Source: Salinibaculum rarum (lineage in GTDB: Archaea > Halobacteriota > Halobacteria > Halobacteriales > Haloarculaceae). Taken from it: 64,000 nt of DNA. Positions 15,368-26,600 of this stretch are shown here, piece after piece. The notes below the pieces were generated by a model. That model worked only from the letters and a program-made list of their open reading frames with translations. It had not been told where the DNA came from and did no database searches. Every line of letters begins with the position of its first letter. Position 1 is the stretch's first letter. The position numbers and the translations under genes were made by a program. The stretch covers positions 1,488,001 through 1,552,000 of the forward strand of contig NZ_CP129992.1 in the NCBI RefSeq assembly GCF_030505615.1. The letters run 5' to 3'.

Positions 15368-18049
15368 TTACAAATGCCGTCGTTGATTTCCTTCAACGTA
15401 CTTTTGTCGTCGTTCTAGGTCATCGCGTACAATCTGATCGATGTCAACCTCATCAAACTCATCGATCTCATAATTGATCTCGTTGAGCTCATCCTCATTG
15501 ATCCATTTACCTAATCGGATCGAATCGGCTACTGTATCAAGAAGGTGGCTGGAATTTATACCAACCCGTTCTAAGGTCCACGCGCCATCATACGATTCAA
15601 CCACCTCCTCAAGTTCTTCGAGACGATTTTGTAACCATGTTTCTTTATCATGTTCTGTTTCGTCTGATATGGGCAAGTCCACTTGTTCGACATTGACGTC
15701 TGGATCGTTAAGATATCGTCTGTACCTACCATAGTTAGCGAGATCCTCCCAGTCTTCCGGTTCACGATCTACTTCAATTATATGATCACTGGTAATCAAA
15801 TCTTCAAAGTCATCAGCGGAGGCATAGCCGGCTAACTTCGCCCCGTACCGATCGTTCGAAATGCGAATATTAACTCCTGATAGGAGGAGAAGATGATTTC
15901 CGATCACTTGGTTGAACATGTCGCTAACGTTCTCAAGCTCCTCGTCTAATTCTTCCTCAGTATGGTTTTCTATAACCTCAAGGAAGTCATCATCAACTAT
16001 TGTGTCTTCGTCGTCAGGTGCATTTCGCATAAAGAATGAGTTAATCCATCCATATCGGTCGCTGTCCTCTTGGAGGGGACTCTGAGGAAAAATATGTTCA
16101 AGGTGGATACTATCATTGCTGGGATCTAGCTCACGACTGAGCATCCGATCATTCGCCTCTGTATCAAGATTTTCCGATACTATTTTTCGAAGTAGCGCCT
16201 TGCAACGCTTGGATCCCCAGTCATTTCGCATCAGGTTCTCAATAAGATCGTCACCGAAGATATCACTTGATTCGGTCTTTTCGACTGCTCGTTTGATCAT
16301 TGCAACTTCAATATGTTGACCTAGTGAATCACTGTCACTGAATTCCTTCACTCCATCTACATAAGTTGCATCTCTATCGCTTGCAGATCCAGCGACGGCA
16401 AAGCGGATTACAAACGATTCAATTGTTCGCAGCAACGAATGAAGATCTTCTATATCGCTGTGGTTGCCGATATGGATCTGATAGTAGTAGCCGAGGACAA
16501 GCGGTTCCCAAATATCAGTGTCATGGTCGCGGAGGCGGGAGAGAATGCGATTGCATTCGTCTTCAAGATTTTGAGCGTCCTCATCAAATTCAAATCCTTC
16601 GTCGCGGGGATGCTTCAACTGATGATAGAGTTCTGCATACTGTTCTAGTTCTTCCAGAAAGTCTTTTGCACTCTGTACAGTGGCAATCCTTGAGTCAATC
16701 TGCTCACCATTCGTGTCCTCTAAAGTAAATGCCTCTAGGAGCCGGTCGCTGATATCGCCTCGCGCGTGGACAGATTCCTCTGTGGTAGTAAAATAAGTCT
16801 CTAAAAACGAAATGATGATATCGCTCTCGTCTCCAAAGAGTTCGACTACAGATTCCCATTTGTTTTTATATTCTTCATATTCCTCATCACCTCTTAATTT
16901 ATTGGCTATTCGTGTCCTAATCAGGTCTTTCTTTTTCAGGTCAACCCCCTGATCATTAAGAACCTCAAATATTTTCATCAATAGTTGTGGATCGTTATCC
17001 CTGACTTCGAAATATCCTATCTCAAAACAGTTTAATATATAGTTATAAATATTCGTAATTAATCTATATTTGCTTTCAGTACTATAATCGTCGAATAGAT
17101 CATCGTGGACTCGCTTGTAAAAGAAGTTATATGCCTCTGTAAGAGTCACTTCAGCCTCACTGAATTCGACTCGATTTTGTTCGATAAAGTACTCTCGGTC
17201 CTCGTCAGTTAGATCCGATACACCCTGAGCATCGTCAATGACTCTGGCCTTACTAGCCGGAATATTCGGATGGTCGTGTGGGTCAGAAACGGCCACTAAC
17301 TCTTCAAGATACTTTTCGGGGTCGATCTGGAGATTTTCTAGGTAGTCTTCGATACGAATTATCCCATATTTTCTGTTATTGTTTTTTTCGTCCCGGCTCA
17401 GGAGGTGTTCCAGTTTGATTTCTTCACTACCCATTAACGCTTCAAAAAGGGTGGGTGTGTCGTCCTGGGCTTGTTGGCTTTCCAACCCTCCGGCACCCCC
17501 TTCTTCGCGTATTAATGCCGGCCCATCTGCTGGATTACCATTTCTATAGATCTGGTTGTTGAGGATTCCTACGTGTTCAGAATATTGACGTATGAAATCC
17601 GGTTCCGAATTGGCCAAGCAATCAGACAGTTCATCAGCGAGGATTTTGAACAAAATAGAAATCGTCGTGACCCGCTGTTGACCGTCGATCACGTCGAGGA
17701 CGTCCCCGTCAATCCTTTCACCAAGGCCTACATCATCGCTGTTTCGTTCTGAAAAGAACATAGACCCAAAAAAGACGTCAGTGATCCTGCTTGGATCATC
17801 TACGTCAATATTGACGAAGGCCTCAATCTGCTCCCACAATTTTTCCCACTGCTCTTCCTCCCACTGGTACCCTCGCTGGTAGTCGGGTATCCGAAATACC
17901 TCATCAAACACAGCTCCTATTGGCCGCTGATCAATTGTGATGTTATTTTTCGCCCGTGACCTGATTATTTGTCGATGGAGTAGTTCATCATCTCGTGTAT
18001 CCTCGCCAAATCGGACAAGCCGCTGAGACAGCACCGGATCTGAGCTCAT
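15368..18049 (-). CDS. GmrSD-like protein with DUF262 and DUF1524 HNH domains
   Basis: 893 residues. N-terminal DUF262: IPDYQRGYQW (about 54-63) and LDVIDGQQRVTT (about 118-129), the ParB/sulfiredoxin-like nucleotide-binding motif. C-terminal DUF1524: IHLEHIFPQSP, an HNH nuclease motif. Known relatives such as GmrSD are NTP-dependent type IV enzymes that cut DNA carrying modified bases. Codon use and GC differ clearly from neighbours. Inside a base-modification island it must either spare the island's own mark or be the nuclease of the local system. Canonical DpdB also belongs to the ParB-like group, so a DpdB-type partner role cannot be excluded. Confidence 0.85.
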   Translation of the reverse strand: MSSDPVLSQRLVRFGEDTRDDELLHRQIIRSRAKNNITIDQRPIGAVFDEVFRIPDYQRGYQWEEEQWEKLWEQIEAFVNIDVDDPSRITDVFFGSMFFSERNSDDVGLGERIDGDVLDVIDGQQRVTTISILFKILADELSDCLANSEPDFIRQYSEHVGILNNQIYRNGNPADGPALIREEGGAGGLESQQAQDDTPTLFEALMGSEEIKLEHLLSRDEKNNNRKYGIIRIEDYLENLQIDPEKYLEELVAVSDPHDHPNIPASKARVIDDAQGVSDLTDEDREYFIEQNRVEFSEAEVTLTEAYNFFYKRVHDDLFDDYSTESKYRLITNIYNYILNCFEIGYFEVRDNDPQLLMKIFEVLNDQGVDLKKKDLIRTRIANKLRGDEEYEEYKNKWESVVELFGDESDIIISFLETYFTTTEESVHARGDISDRLLEAFTLEDTNGEQIDSRIATVQSAKDFLEELEQYAELYHQLKHPRDEGFEFDEDAQNLEDECNRILSRLRDHDTDIWEPLVLGYYYQIHIGNHSDIEDLHSLLRTIESFVIRFAVAGSASDRDATYVDGVKEFSDSDSLGQHIEVAMIKRAVEKTESSDIFGDDLIENLMRNDWGSKRCKALLRKIVSENLDTEANDRMLSRELDPSNDSIHLEHIFPQSPLQEDSDRYGWINSFFMRNAPDDEDTIVDDDFLEVIENHTEEELDEELENVSDMFNQVIGNHLLLLSGVNIRISNDRYGAKLAGYASADDFEDLITSDHIIEVDREPEDWEDLANYGRYRRYLNDPDVNVEQVDLPISDETEHDKETWLQNRLEELEEVVESYDGAWTLERVGINSSHLLDTVADSIRLGKWINEDELNEINYEIDEFDEVDIDQIVRDDLERRQKYVEGNQRRHL

Positions 18050-18176
18050 TATCGCAACCTGATTGGCTATCGTAAAAACACTAGTGGTGGCATCACCGGA
18101 ACTCCCACCTAATTATAAGTCAGCATAGTAGGTAGTCTACTGGTTTCACTCTTCGGTGGATGAGATTTTTAGCTCA

Positions 18177-18851
18177 CTATTGTCCTTCTAACGAGAGCGT
18201 GACATAGGGTTCCAGTTCCGAGTCCTTCAGCGACATCAAGTCCTCAGCCGAGCGTTCTGATAATCGTAGTTCTTCACCTCTAAGGAGAGACCTGATTAAT
18301 CCCTCGATATCACTCCCTCGGAAGTCTTCGAAGAGAGAGCTTTCGACATCTCTGAGTTCGTTCTCAAACTCCTGTGTTATAGAGCGGATTTCCTGCGCCC
18401 TCTGTTCGAACTCGGTATCTGGTTCTATGGTAACTTGATCGAGTTTCGAGACGGTCTCTTTGAGTGAGTCAATACGGTCTGGGTCGATTTTCCCGATACG
18501 CCGATTCAGGGCTTCGAAGCCGCCGATTCGTTCCTCGATGTCGTGGAGTTCGTGCTGTAATTCTGATTTGATATCGTCTCTCTCTGATTCTAAGGCATCT
18601 ATCGCTCCCGGAAGCTCCTCCTCCAGAGCGTCGAATTCCTTCTTCTGTGCGTTCTCGCGGAGAGACGCCACTAAGCCACGAACGTTTTCATCGGGGGAGA
18701 GTTCATCTTCGAAAAGGACGTCATAGACCTCGCAGAGGAGGAGCGTCTCCTCCATGAGCTCCGTCGCGGTCTGGAGTTTCGCGGTGAGGTGGCTACGGCG
18801 TTGAGTTTCGTAATAGCTCTCCAACTCCGACTGGAAATTACTTGTTGACAT
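18177..18851 (-). CDS. Coiled-coil protein, last gene of the helicase-ATPase operon
   Basis: 224 residues from ATG at 18851, which overlaps the end of the preceding ATPase gene by 14 bases; an earlier start at 18887 would lie deep inside it. The protein is highly charged and almost entirely helical, with long coiled-coil stretches (ERDDIKSELQHELHDIEER). No enzyme motif is seen. By operon position it is a structural or adaptor subunit of the ATPase/helicase complex. Dpd systems include a short uncharacterised component that it could represent; this is a guess. Confidence 0.6.
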   Translation of the reverse strand: MSTSNFQSELESYYETQRRSHLTAKLQTATELMEETLLLCEVYDVLFEDELSPDENVRGLVASLRENAQKKEFDALEEELPGAIDALESERDDIKSELQHELHDIEERIGGFEALNRRIGKIDPDRIDSLKETVSKLDQVTIEPDTEFEQRAQEIRSITQEFENELRDVESSLFEDFRGSDIEGLIRSLLRGEELRLSERSAEDLMSLKDSELEPYVTLSLEGQ

Positions 18852-21747
18852 ATTTTTCACTGAGTTTATCGAACCGCGAAGTATCACTGGAACTGTCGCC
18901 GCCGGCGAACTCGATGTCTGCGAGAATCCCGGTAAGATCGTGCTCCCATACTCTCAGTCCAGCGAGTGTTGCGTGGAGTTTTTGATGGGTCCCCCGTTGA
19001 CCAGCCAGTTTGTCGTGGAGTTCGCACGCGTGGTGAACTTCGTCGATCTCGTCTTCGGAATAGTCGGTGAACTGTCCGAGCGCTTCCTTGGTATCCGGGT
19101 TCACGTCATCGTACGTCCGGATCTTTTCGATATACGATTTGGTCTGTTCGACGTCAATACCGGCGAGTTGGTGACTCATGAATCCGGTCGCTTTCGCGGC
19201 GTCTTCGTCACCGGAGAGGTCCTCCAGCGCTGAGCCTGCATCGTAGGCGGCGATGGCCAGGTCTCGTAGGGACGTGCTGGAATCGAACCGGAGGTCTGCT
19301 GGGAGGTCCTTCAGGCCTCCTTTCTTCAGGCTGTCTATGATCTTGAGCGGCGACGTCTTATCGAGGTGTTCTCGGATACGTGGGAGATCAAGTACGTTCT
19401 CACTCGCCGCGAAGTAGTCTTCGACGAGGGACTCGATCTCCTTCGAATTCTCGACAAACGACTGGATATCCCCAATCTGGTCCTGCACAAGGCGGTCGCC
19501 GAGGGCCCGTTTCAGTAGTGTATCGAGTTCCAGGTCGTCCTGTAAATAGGCGTCGGCGATTCGCTCGGCGGAAACCTCCTTCCACGGGTCGTCGAGGAGC
19601 ACGGCCAGTCCGTATACCCCGACAACGAAGTCCTCGAACGAGTTGTTCGTCGCTCCGACAACGAAGAAGTTGGTACTGGACTCCAGGTACGTCGAGTGAA
19701 TGAGGTCTTGCCACTCCCGGGCGTACGTGGTCAACTGGGTTCCAGTCTCTTCGAATAGGCGGGACTCGTCGGCCTCATTGGGACTCATCTCTCGATAGAC
19801 GCCGTACTCCAGCAAGGCCAGCAGGTCGCTCGGCGTGAAGTCCTCCGGACAGACTTCTATCTGATCCTCATCGCGGACGCCTTGGCCCTCGATTACGAAC
19901 GGTTCCTCGTTCCCTCCGACGAAGTATTCCAGAGACCCATTCGTCCGGACGGCGAAACCATCAGTCAAGTTGTCGAGGGCGTCCTTCAGGCCCTTTTTCA
20001 GATAGACGTCTATGTCAGCAGCAGCGCTGGAGTCCGGATCGTTCCGCCAAGTATCCAACTGTCCCTTCAGCTCGTCGATTTTCTTCTCCTCTTTCGAGCG
20101 GCGGGGTTCGGTAGTCCCTCCGTCACCCCCTGGTCCATTCGCACCTCCACCGCTTACCGACGCATCTGTGCCCGGTATTTTCCAGAACTGCACGTCGGTA
20201 TCAACCGCCCCGTTTCCGGCGACGGACTGTCGCTCGATCTGTAATTCGTCAGTATCGATGTCCGTGAGGCCGAACGCACGGACGAACCGATAGTCAACTT
20301 GGAACCAACCCCCCTCTCGTTCCTCTCCATACCACTTCGCCATCCGACGCACTGCTTCGTTCTCCCAGACGGCGTCGTGTGGAGTTCGAGGATTGTTCAA
20401 CCCGTCTAATTCATCGGAACTGGCTGGCGAATCGACGATTTCGTTGTAGTAGTCCTGGAGGATGTCGAAAACCTTCCGAACGTACTGACGGGGTCGCTGA
20501 TCCTCCTCGTCAAGACCCTCATAGACGCGCTGGAGGAAGGTCTCGCTCAGAGGGAACAGGTCACGGAACTGCTCGTCGCAGAAACCGCATCGCGCGCAGC
20601 GACTGTCCCCCTCGGGCGGGAGAATGTCCGTGACTTCGTTGTCTTCGCCTCGCTCGTACGAGACGCTCCGATCCAGGTACTTGATGTAGCCGAGGTACGG
20701 TCGAATGAAATCGACGCAAGTATCGTCGTCGAGGAAGAGCACGCTGCTGGAATCGGGGCGGTTGGTCCGGTAGAAGTCGTGACGTTCTAAGCCGGTTTCA
20801 GTCCGTAGAACTTCCGTCGAGTCTTGAGTCCCGGCGACGATGAAGTCCCAGTTGTTCTCCGGACTGTCGTCTTCCATGTAGTTCCCGAGCTTCTCCGCAT
20901 CGAGCGCGGATATCGAGAAGTCCTCGAAAACGAGCACTGGGCGGTCTTCGCCGAAAGCCTGTCCGACTCGTTCCAGGAGTTGGTCCATCGAGGGAGAGTC
21001 GTATTCGTCTCGGACCGCTTCCCAAATGGCGTCGTTCCATGCCTCGGCGGCTCCTTTTGCTGATTTAGTATCAAACACGTTCAGATAGTCGAACGTCTCG
21101 ACTTCCCCCGGTTCGACGAAGCTCACTTTCGTGGCGAGCTCCCCTCGCTCGCTGATAGAGGTTAGTTTGTCCTTGACGAACCCTTCTAACTTCGACTCCT
21201 GCTCGTCGGTGAAATCGACGGTCGTATCATCGAGATCGGAGATGTTCAGCTTTGCCTTGGAAACGACGAGCCTGGCGACAGTTCCCCTGTTCGTCTTGAC
21301 GTGCCGACGCAGCCGTTGTACGTTGCTCGCGCCCGGGAGTTCGCCTCCGATGTGTTCTCGGTAGAACTCCGGGATCTCCTCCGCCATGATACTGAGGAGA
21401 TCGGCGTTCTTGTCGATGTGTAGAACGGGACGGCCGTCTTCTCGGAGCTGATGAGAGAGATACGCGCAAAGTTCCGATTTACCGGTACCGACGTTCCCCT
21501 CGATCACCGTGACGAAGTTCCCCTGATGGTGTTTCTTGAACTCCTTGTATATCTCCTTCTCAGATACTCGAACTTCCTCGTCTGCGAGAGCATCGAAGAC
21601 GGTGATTCGTCGATGCGTGAACTCGAACAGTTCTTTATTCTGAGAGCGGACTTTTGCCACCTTGCTAAAGAGGGCGCTGAGGAGTTTCTCGTCAACTTCC
21701 TCGAAGTGGGGGCACAGGGTTCCGCTCGGTTGCTGAATCAAACTCAT
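18838..21747 (-). CDS. Large P-loop ATPase, DpdH-like
   Basis: 969 residues from ATG at 21747, which overlaps the stop of the upstream gene (ATGA). Walker A EGNVGTGKSE is near 84-91 and Walker B PVLVFEDF follows at about 290. A CARCGFC cluster near 385 suggests a small zinc site, and a Gly-rich linker (SGGGANGPGGDGG) separates an N-terminal ATPase half from a helical C-terminal half. Length, ATPase at the N-terminus and position beside a DpdJ-like helicase fit the DpdH component of 7-deazaguanine restriction systems. The match is by architecture only; an unrelated STAND-type ATPase remains possible. Confidence 0.65.
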   Translation of the reverse strand: MSLIQQPSGTLCPHFEEVDEKLLSALFSKVAKVRSQNKELFEFTHRRITVFDALADEEVRVSEKEIYKEFKKHHQGNFVTVIEGNVGTGKSELCAYLSHQLREDGRPVLHIDKNADLLSIMAEEIPEFYREHIGGELPGASNVQRLRRHVKTNRGTVARLVVSKAKLNISDLDDTTVDFTDEQESKLEGFVKDKLTSISERGELATKVSFVEPGEVETFDYLNVFDTKSAKGAAEAWNDAIWEAVRDEYDSPSMDQLLERVGQAFGEDRPVLVFEDFSISALDAEKLGNYMEDDSPENNWDFIVAGTQDSTEVLRTETGLERHDFYRTNRPDSSSVLFLDDDTCVDFIRPYLGYIKYLDRSVSYERGEDNEVTDILPPEGDSRCARCGFCDEQFRDLFPLSETFLQRVYEGLDEEDQRPRQYVRKVFDILQDYYNEIVDSPASSDELDGLNNPRTPHDAVWENEAVRRMAKWYGEEREGGWFQVDYRFVRAFGLTDIDTDELQIERQSVAGNGAVDTDVQFWKIPGTDASVSGGGANGPGGDGGTTEPRRSKEEKKIDELKGQLDTWRNDPDSSAAADIDVYLKKGLKDALDNLTDGFAVRTNGSLEYFVGGNEEPFVIEGQGVRDEDQIEVCPEDFTPSDLLALLEYGVYREMSPNEADESRLFEETGTQLTTYAREWQDLIHSTYLESSTNFFVVGATNNSFEDFVVGVYGLAVLLDDPWKEVSAERIADAYLQDDLELDTLLKRALGDRLVQDQIGDIQSFVENSKEIESLVEDYFAASENVLDLPRIREHLDKTSPLKIIDSLKKGGLKDLPADLRFDSSTSLRDLAIAAYDAGSALEDLSGDEDAAKATGFMSHQLAGIDVEQTKSYIEKIRTYDDVNPDTKEALGQFTDYSEDEIDEVHHACELHDKLAGQRGTHQKLHATLAGLRVWEHDLTGILADIEFAGGDSSSDTSRFDKLSEKYVNK

Positions 21748-22604
21748 GATTTCACTCGGAGGTAGTTCGCGTCTTTGGCGATCTGATCGTTCTTCGAAAC
21801 CGGGACGCCGCACAGGCCAATTCGCTCCTGGTCTCCGTGTTTGACGAACGCGAGGCGGTCTGACTTAGCGAGATGGTAGAGCGTGCGCGCCATTGGTTTC
21901 GTGAACTCCCGTTCCGTCGTTAGAGGGACTCTGAGCAGGTTCCCCTCGAGCCATTCGACGTAAGCTCCGGTTTCGATCCCGTCTCCGTCACCCTCGCGTT
22001 CACAGGCAGCCTCCACTGAAGCGGCGATGAGGTCTGGATCCGGTGCCACCGTGTAGGTACTTGATCGGCCCTTCGTCGGGTGAATCAGGCCTAGATACTC
22101 CGCTTGGTTCCGCCAGTGATTGAACTTCTCCGGGTTGAGTTTCTGGCGCTCACCACGGTTGTTCCGGGGTTCGTAACCTAATTCCTGATGCCAGCGATCG
22201 ATTCGATTGATCAGTTCCTGACTGGTGCCGGGGAAGAACTGTGTCCGAGAAAGCAGGTATTCGTAGGTCAGGACCAGGGCGGACTGTTTCCCCCAGTCGT
22301 CAGGTTCCGCCTCACGGGCAACGTTGTGTAACATCGTCATCTGGAAGTCCAACTCCCAGTTCCCAGTGTCGAACGCGAACGGCTCTGTCTCGTACTCGTA
22401 GTCTGATCGCCGGATGAGACCGAAGAGTAACAGACCCTCTAAGGCCAAGTCCAATGTTCCGCTCCCGTCGCTCTCTGTTTCCATCCCCGTCTCGTTCTCC
22501 AGTTCTTCTTTCGATTGGTTCCTGCTGCCGATCGACCGATACACGATTTCTAACAGTTCAGGGTTCTGCACCCGGTTGAGGATATAACTCTCACTAGTAC
22601 TCAT
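21744..22604 (-). CDS. Winged-helix-like operon protein (possibly DpdG-like)
   Basis: 286 residues. The N-terminal 75 residues (NPELLEIVYRSIGSRNQSKE, then LALEGLLLFGLI) look like a winged helix. The remainder is helical with no catalytic motif. It starts 3 bases after the stop of the preceding gene and overlaps the ATPase start by ATGA, so it is made together with it. Size and order relative to the ATPase are consistent with the DpdG component, but I cannot confirm homology by eye. A sequence-recognition role is possible. Confidence 0.55.
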   Translation of the reverse strand: MSTSESYILNRVQNPELLEIVYRSIGSRNQSKEELENETGMETESDGSGTLDLALEGLLLFGLIRRSDYEYETEPFAFDTGNWELDFQMTMLHNVAREAEPDDWGKQSALVLTYEYLLSRTQFFPGTSQELINRIDRWHQELGYEPRNNRGERQKLNPEKFNHWRNQAEYLGLIHPTKGRSSTYTVAPDPDLIAASVEAACEREGDGDGIETGAYVEWLEGNLLRVPLTTEREFTKPMARTLYHLAKSDRLAFVKHGDQERIGLCGVPVSKNDQIAKDANYLRVKS

Positions 22605-22607
22605 CGT

Positions 22608-23519
22608 TTATACGGCCTCGGAGAACCACGCGTGATACCGCTCGTGGATCGGATTGTCCTCAGGATCTATCTCCTGTCGCGCTGTCCGTGCGTTGTTCAT
22701 CTCTGGCATCCTCCGTCGTCCGCCGGGGTCAAATATCCTCTCGTTGTCACTGGCATACTCGTTAATCATCCTTGCCATCGACAGGGCCTCGTTGTAGTCC
22801 AGTTCGATCCGCCGCCGAAGCCACTTCCCGAACTCTTCCTGTTCCTCGACAGATCCCAGCGGTTCACTTCCGATTCCGGTTTGAGAGGCGAAGATCGACG
22901 AGAGTCCCTTGACCACTGGGAGATACGGAGCCTCGGGAAGCACCTCCATCAACTGCTTGGTCGTCTGGAGAGTCTCACCGGTCGCAATCTCGTACATGTT
23001 CGCATTGTCTTGGAGAAAGAGGTTCTTCGTATCCTGAAGCGGAAGTGAAACGTCGTGTTCGTCGTATCGTTCCGCGAAGGCAGTGTAGATGTCCTCGTAC
23101 GCGAACGTTCTATCGACCACGGAATCTTCCCTGAAAGGCCGTACCGTCCCCGCCAACTCGAACGACTTCTGATCTGCAACGACGAAGATTCTCTGAGCCG
23201 TGTTCGAGTATCGGTTGATCAGGGTCCGAAGACTGAACACGGCGAGGTTGCTCTCGTAGTACTGCGTCGTGAGGGCTGCGAGGTCGAAGTCGATCTCCTC
23301 GATGTCCTGGAGTCGGTGCCAACTGTATTCGTATAGCCTGTGTTGATCTGAACCTCCGATCTGAAGCCACGATTTCGGACTCGTCACATCGCAGAACCGG
23401 CTGTAGAGGAGAGTTGGAAGACCGCGGAGAACACCCTCGACGTTCCCGTTTTTCTGCGTGTCGTAAATAAAAACGACCTCTGCGTTGCGCAGTGATTGGT
23501 CGTACTTAGACCAACGCAT
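22608..23519 (-). CDS. Unknown protein between helicase and ATPase genes
   Basis: 303 residues from ATG at 23519. The N-terminal half has alternating beta strands and helices (AEVVFIYDTQKNGN, RIFVVADQKSFEL) like a Rossmann-type or nuclease-like alpha/beta domain; the C-terminal half is helical and charged. No HKD motif is visible, so it is not an ordinary phospholipase-D nuclease of the DpdK type. It lies 84 bases downstream of the helicase stop and 3 bases before the next gene, so it belongs to the same operon. Function unknown. Confidence 0.55.
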   Translation of the reverse strand: MRWSKYDQSLRNAEVVFIYDTQKNGNVEGVLRGLPTLLYSRFCDVTSPKSWLQIGGSDQHRLYEYSWHRLQDIEEIDFDLAALTTQYYESNLAVFSLRTLINRYSNTAQRIFVVADQKSFELAGTVRPFREDSVVDRTFAYEDIYTAFAERYDEHDVSLPLQDTKNLFLQDNANMYEIATGETLQTTKQLMEVLPEAPYLPVVKGLSSIFASQTGIGSEPLGSVEEQEEFGKWLRRRIELDYNEALSMARMINEYASDNERIFDPGGRRRMPEMNNARTARQEIDPEDNPIHERYHAWFSEAV

Positions 23520-23603
23520 CTAGAGTCTCCCAGTTCAGCGGGGCACATAAATCAGCAGGTATGCGATCACCCCGCCGCTTGGGATTTCGAAAACCTCTAC
23601 CCT

Positions 23604-26600
23604 CTAATCTATTCCAATGACCGCTCGAAGAGCGAATTTATTCAGGAGGTCTTTCTCGAGGTAGAAGGCTGGTGTACGCGCGATGAGCAGACACTCGTCG
23701 CAGTATCCGGAGCAGTTTTCGCAGCCGGCTATCTCACGTATCCGCCGTTCGAGGACATCTCCCTCTTGGATGGACTTGTAGACCTGCCAGGTAACTCCGT
23801 TTCCACCCTCACGGCTATCGACGACGAAGATATCGATGTCCTCCCCGGTATCTGTGACCTTGACTCTGAAGTCGTCCCGATCACATTCGGCAATGATTGC
23901 GATCGATTTTTCGAACGCTTGCTGGAGGCTCACCAGCGCTTGCGGGCGGGTGATCTCGTCGCCTCGGACGTGTCCGTTGAGCCGGGCCTCGAAGGTTTCA
24001 CGATCTAACTGGAAGCGGAGCCCCCGTGTGTGGTACTGTTGACCGATTGGCCGATAGGTCGTCTCGTCTACCTCTCCCAGGAGCTCGTCGAGTGACGAGT
24101 CGAGGTCGTCCGGATCGGACTCCCCCCCGGCGTCGATGACCGCTTCGGAGAGGAGCGTCTCCTTGTCGCTACGGCGTGAGTGGAAGCGTTCGAAGGCGTA
24201 GATGAAATCCACCACGTCGAAATCACCTACTGACATCTCACAATCGATGCCGAATAGATCCGTAAAGTAGGATTCGTCAGTGGAGGTCTGGTCAATGTGG
24301 ACGGTCGGGATTGGCCTCGTCGAGTATCCGCTTCGACCCCCGCGAGCGGGTTCGCATGTGACGGACCCGACCGGGTGGATTGCTGTCTCAGTCAGGGGTT
24401 CACCACAGTGCGGGCACGTTTCGCGGTCGAGTTCGTGACTTTCGAACGGCCGCTCGCATTCGGCGTTCTGACACACGCCGGTTTCCGCTATGGCATCGGG
24501 ACTACCGTGGACATCGGTCACGATGTATTTCGATCCCTGTAGTCGGAACACGGCTCCCGGCTCGTTTTCGGGTCCGGGGAAGACCTCGAATAACCTGCCC
24601 GAGGTCTCGAAGCGGATCTCGTCCTCTCGGCCGTCGTGAACCCTTATCGGGAACTGCGTGCCGAATCCGCGGTAGTTTGCGAGGTAGCCCATCAGGTTCG
24701 ACCACTGGTCTAAGCGGCGGTATCGTTCCGTCAGGGAAGTAACGGCCTTCGTGGTCCCGCTCACGTTAGTGAGCGTTTCGAAGGTCCGCTCGCTTCGGTT
24801 CTGGAGACTCACCGACCCTTCTTGGAAGAAGATCCGGTCGAGCACTTCGCCGCCCCGTTCCGGGAAGACAGACTCCAAGTGCTGTTTGAGGTCCGCGTAC
24901 TGGGAGTCCTCACCGACGAACTTCCGCAGGATGTTGAGGCGCTTCCGAACCTCCTGCTGGTAACTAGTCAGGTCCAACGAGGACTCGTTTAACGAGTAGA
25001 TGCGGTCCATCACCTGTCGCGGATCCGGATTTCGCAGCAGGTGCGCTAACGTTTCAGTGAACACGTGGCTCGCCATGACCTCGTCGTATTCCGTAGCGTC
25101 GGGGACCCGAACGGGTTCGAAGCCGGAGAAGAACGCGTCGAGGTTCGCGTAGTAGTGGTTGTCAACCGGGTGGTCTCCCCTGATGACTGTGGAGACCAGC
25201 GACGAGCTGCCTTGGGAGCGTCCTGTCCGACCGCTCCGCTGAACGTAGTTAGTGAGTGTCGGCGGTATCCCGACCTGCGTGACGTTGTCGAGCGTCCCGA
25301 TGTCTACCCCGAGTTCCATCGTCGGCGTCGCGCTCACGATATTGACGTCGGGTTCGTTTTTCCTGAACGCCTCCTCGATCGCGCCCCGGAGGGACGGCGG
25401 GACGTCACCCTTGTGAATCCCTACGGAGATGAAGTCGAGTTCGTCGTTCGCCGCGGGGGCAGCGATGTCGCTCCCCCAGTGATCGAGCGCCCAGTTCCAC
25501 TCGCTATCGATATCTGCGATGCCGTCGCCCGTGTACTCTCCCTCATCGACATCGAACCTCTCGTAGGTCTCCAAAGCGCGGTCGCAGCTCAGACAGGAAC
25601 CAACGGAGCCCTCTTCGGGAGCGGGATATGCGCTGTAGCAATTGGCACAGTACGAGACTCGGTCTACCAGCCGGAGTCTCGACTCGTCTTCCTGGACATC
25701 TCGCGTGAACACCCCGCTCTTCACGGGTTCTTCGAAGAGAGTGGCCGAGCGGACCCGATCACGCTCCTCTTCGAGGTACGTGAGGGTGTCATCGATCCGG
25801 GAGGCGGACTCGCCACTGTCGTTCACCTTCTGCTCGAGTTCGTCCCAGGGTGGTTGGTGAACGAATCCCTCTTTGGTCAGCAGTGAGAGGACGCGGGGTA
25901 GATGCTGATCGATAACCCCCTCCTCTAACGTCAGTCGATTTGAGAGCTTGTTCCGGAGTCGCTCGTAGGTCAGTCCGTCTACGGAGATTCGGTTTCGTTG
26001 GAAGGAGACGTTTGGTTCCCGAGCGAAGATGTCGAACACCTCGTGACCGATGGCGAGGGCCACCGGATCAGCGAGCTCGTAGATGTAGTCAGACGTGATC
26101 AGCGCTGCCGGTGTAAGATGCCTACAGTTCTGGAGAGAGGCGTGGGCCTGGATTCTGCTACGCAGATCCTCTAAGAGTTCATAGGTAGCTCCCTCCTCGT
26201 CGATCGCGTTCTCCTTTAGGGGTCGCCAGTACTCTTCTTTGAGGGTGTCACTGACCGAGAAATAGACTTCGGACGCGTCTTTCGTTCCGCCCGACTCGAG
26301 TAACTCCTTCACGTACAGCGATTCTGCGATCAGGCCGTATTCGGTGTTGATGATGTCCCCTCCGACGGTCTCGGCCGAACTTCTCGAATCGTTGAAGACG
26401 AGGGTTTTCTTCGATGGCGTGAGACGGCAGAGTTCCGTGAGCATGAAGGTCAGCAACGTCGAAGTGGGGACGTTGATGTCCTGAAGCGACGGCGTTTCCC
26501 CGCACCCCGGGCACACACCGGTTTGCGGGGCGTTAAGCGGAACGAATGTCTCTGTCTCACCGCGGTCTTCTGCCACGAACGGATGGTGGCACTTCCGACA

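Noticed and set aside
22608..23519. Protein as a phospholipase-D nuclease of the DpdK type
   Set aside because: No H-x-K-x4-D motif could be found in its 303 residues.
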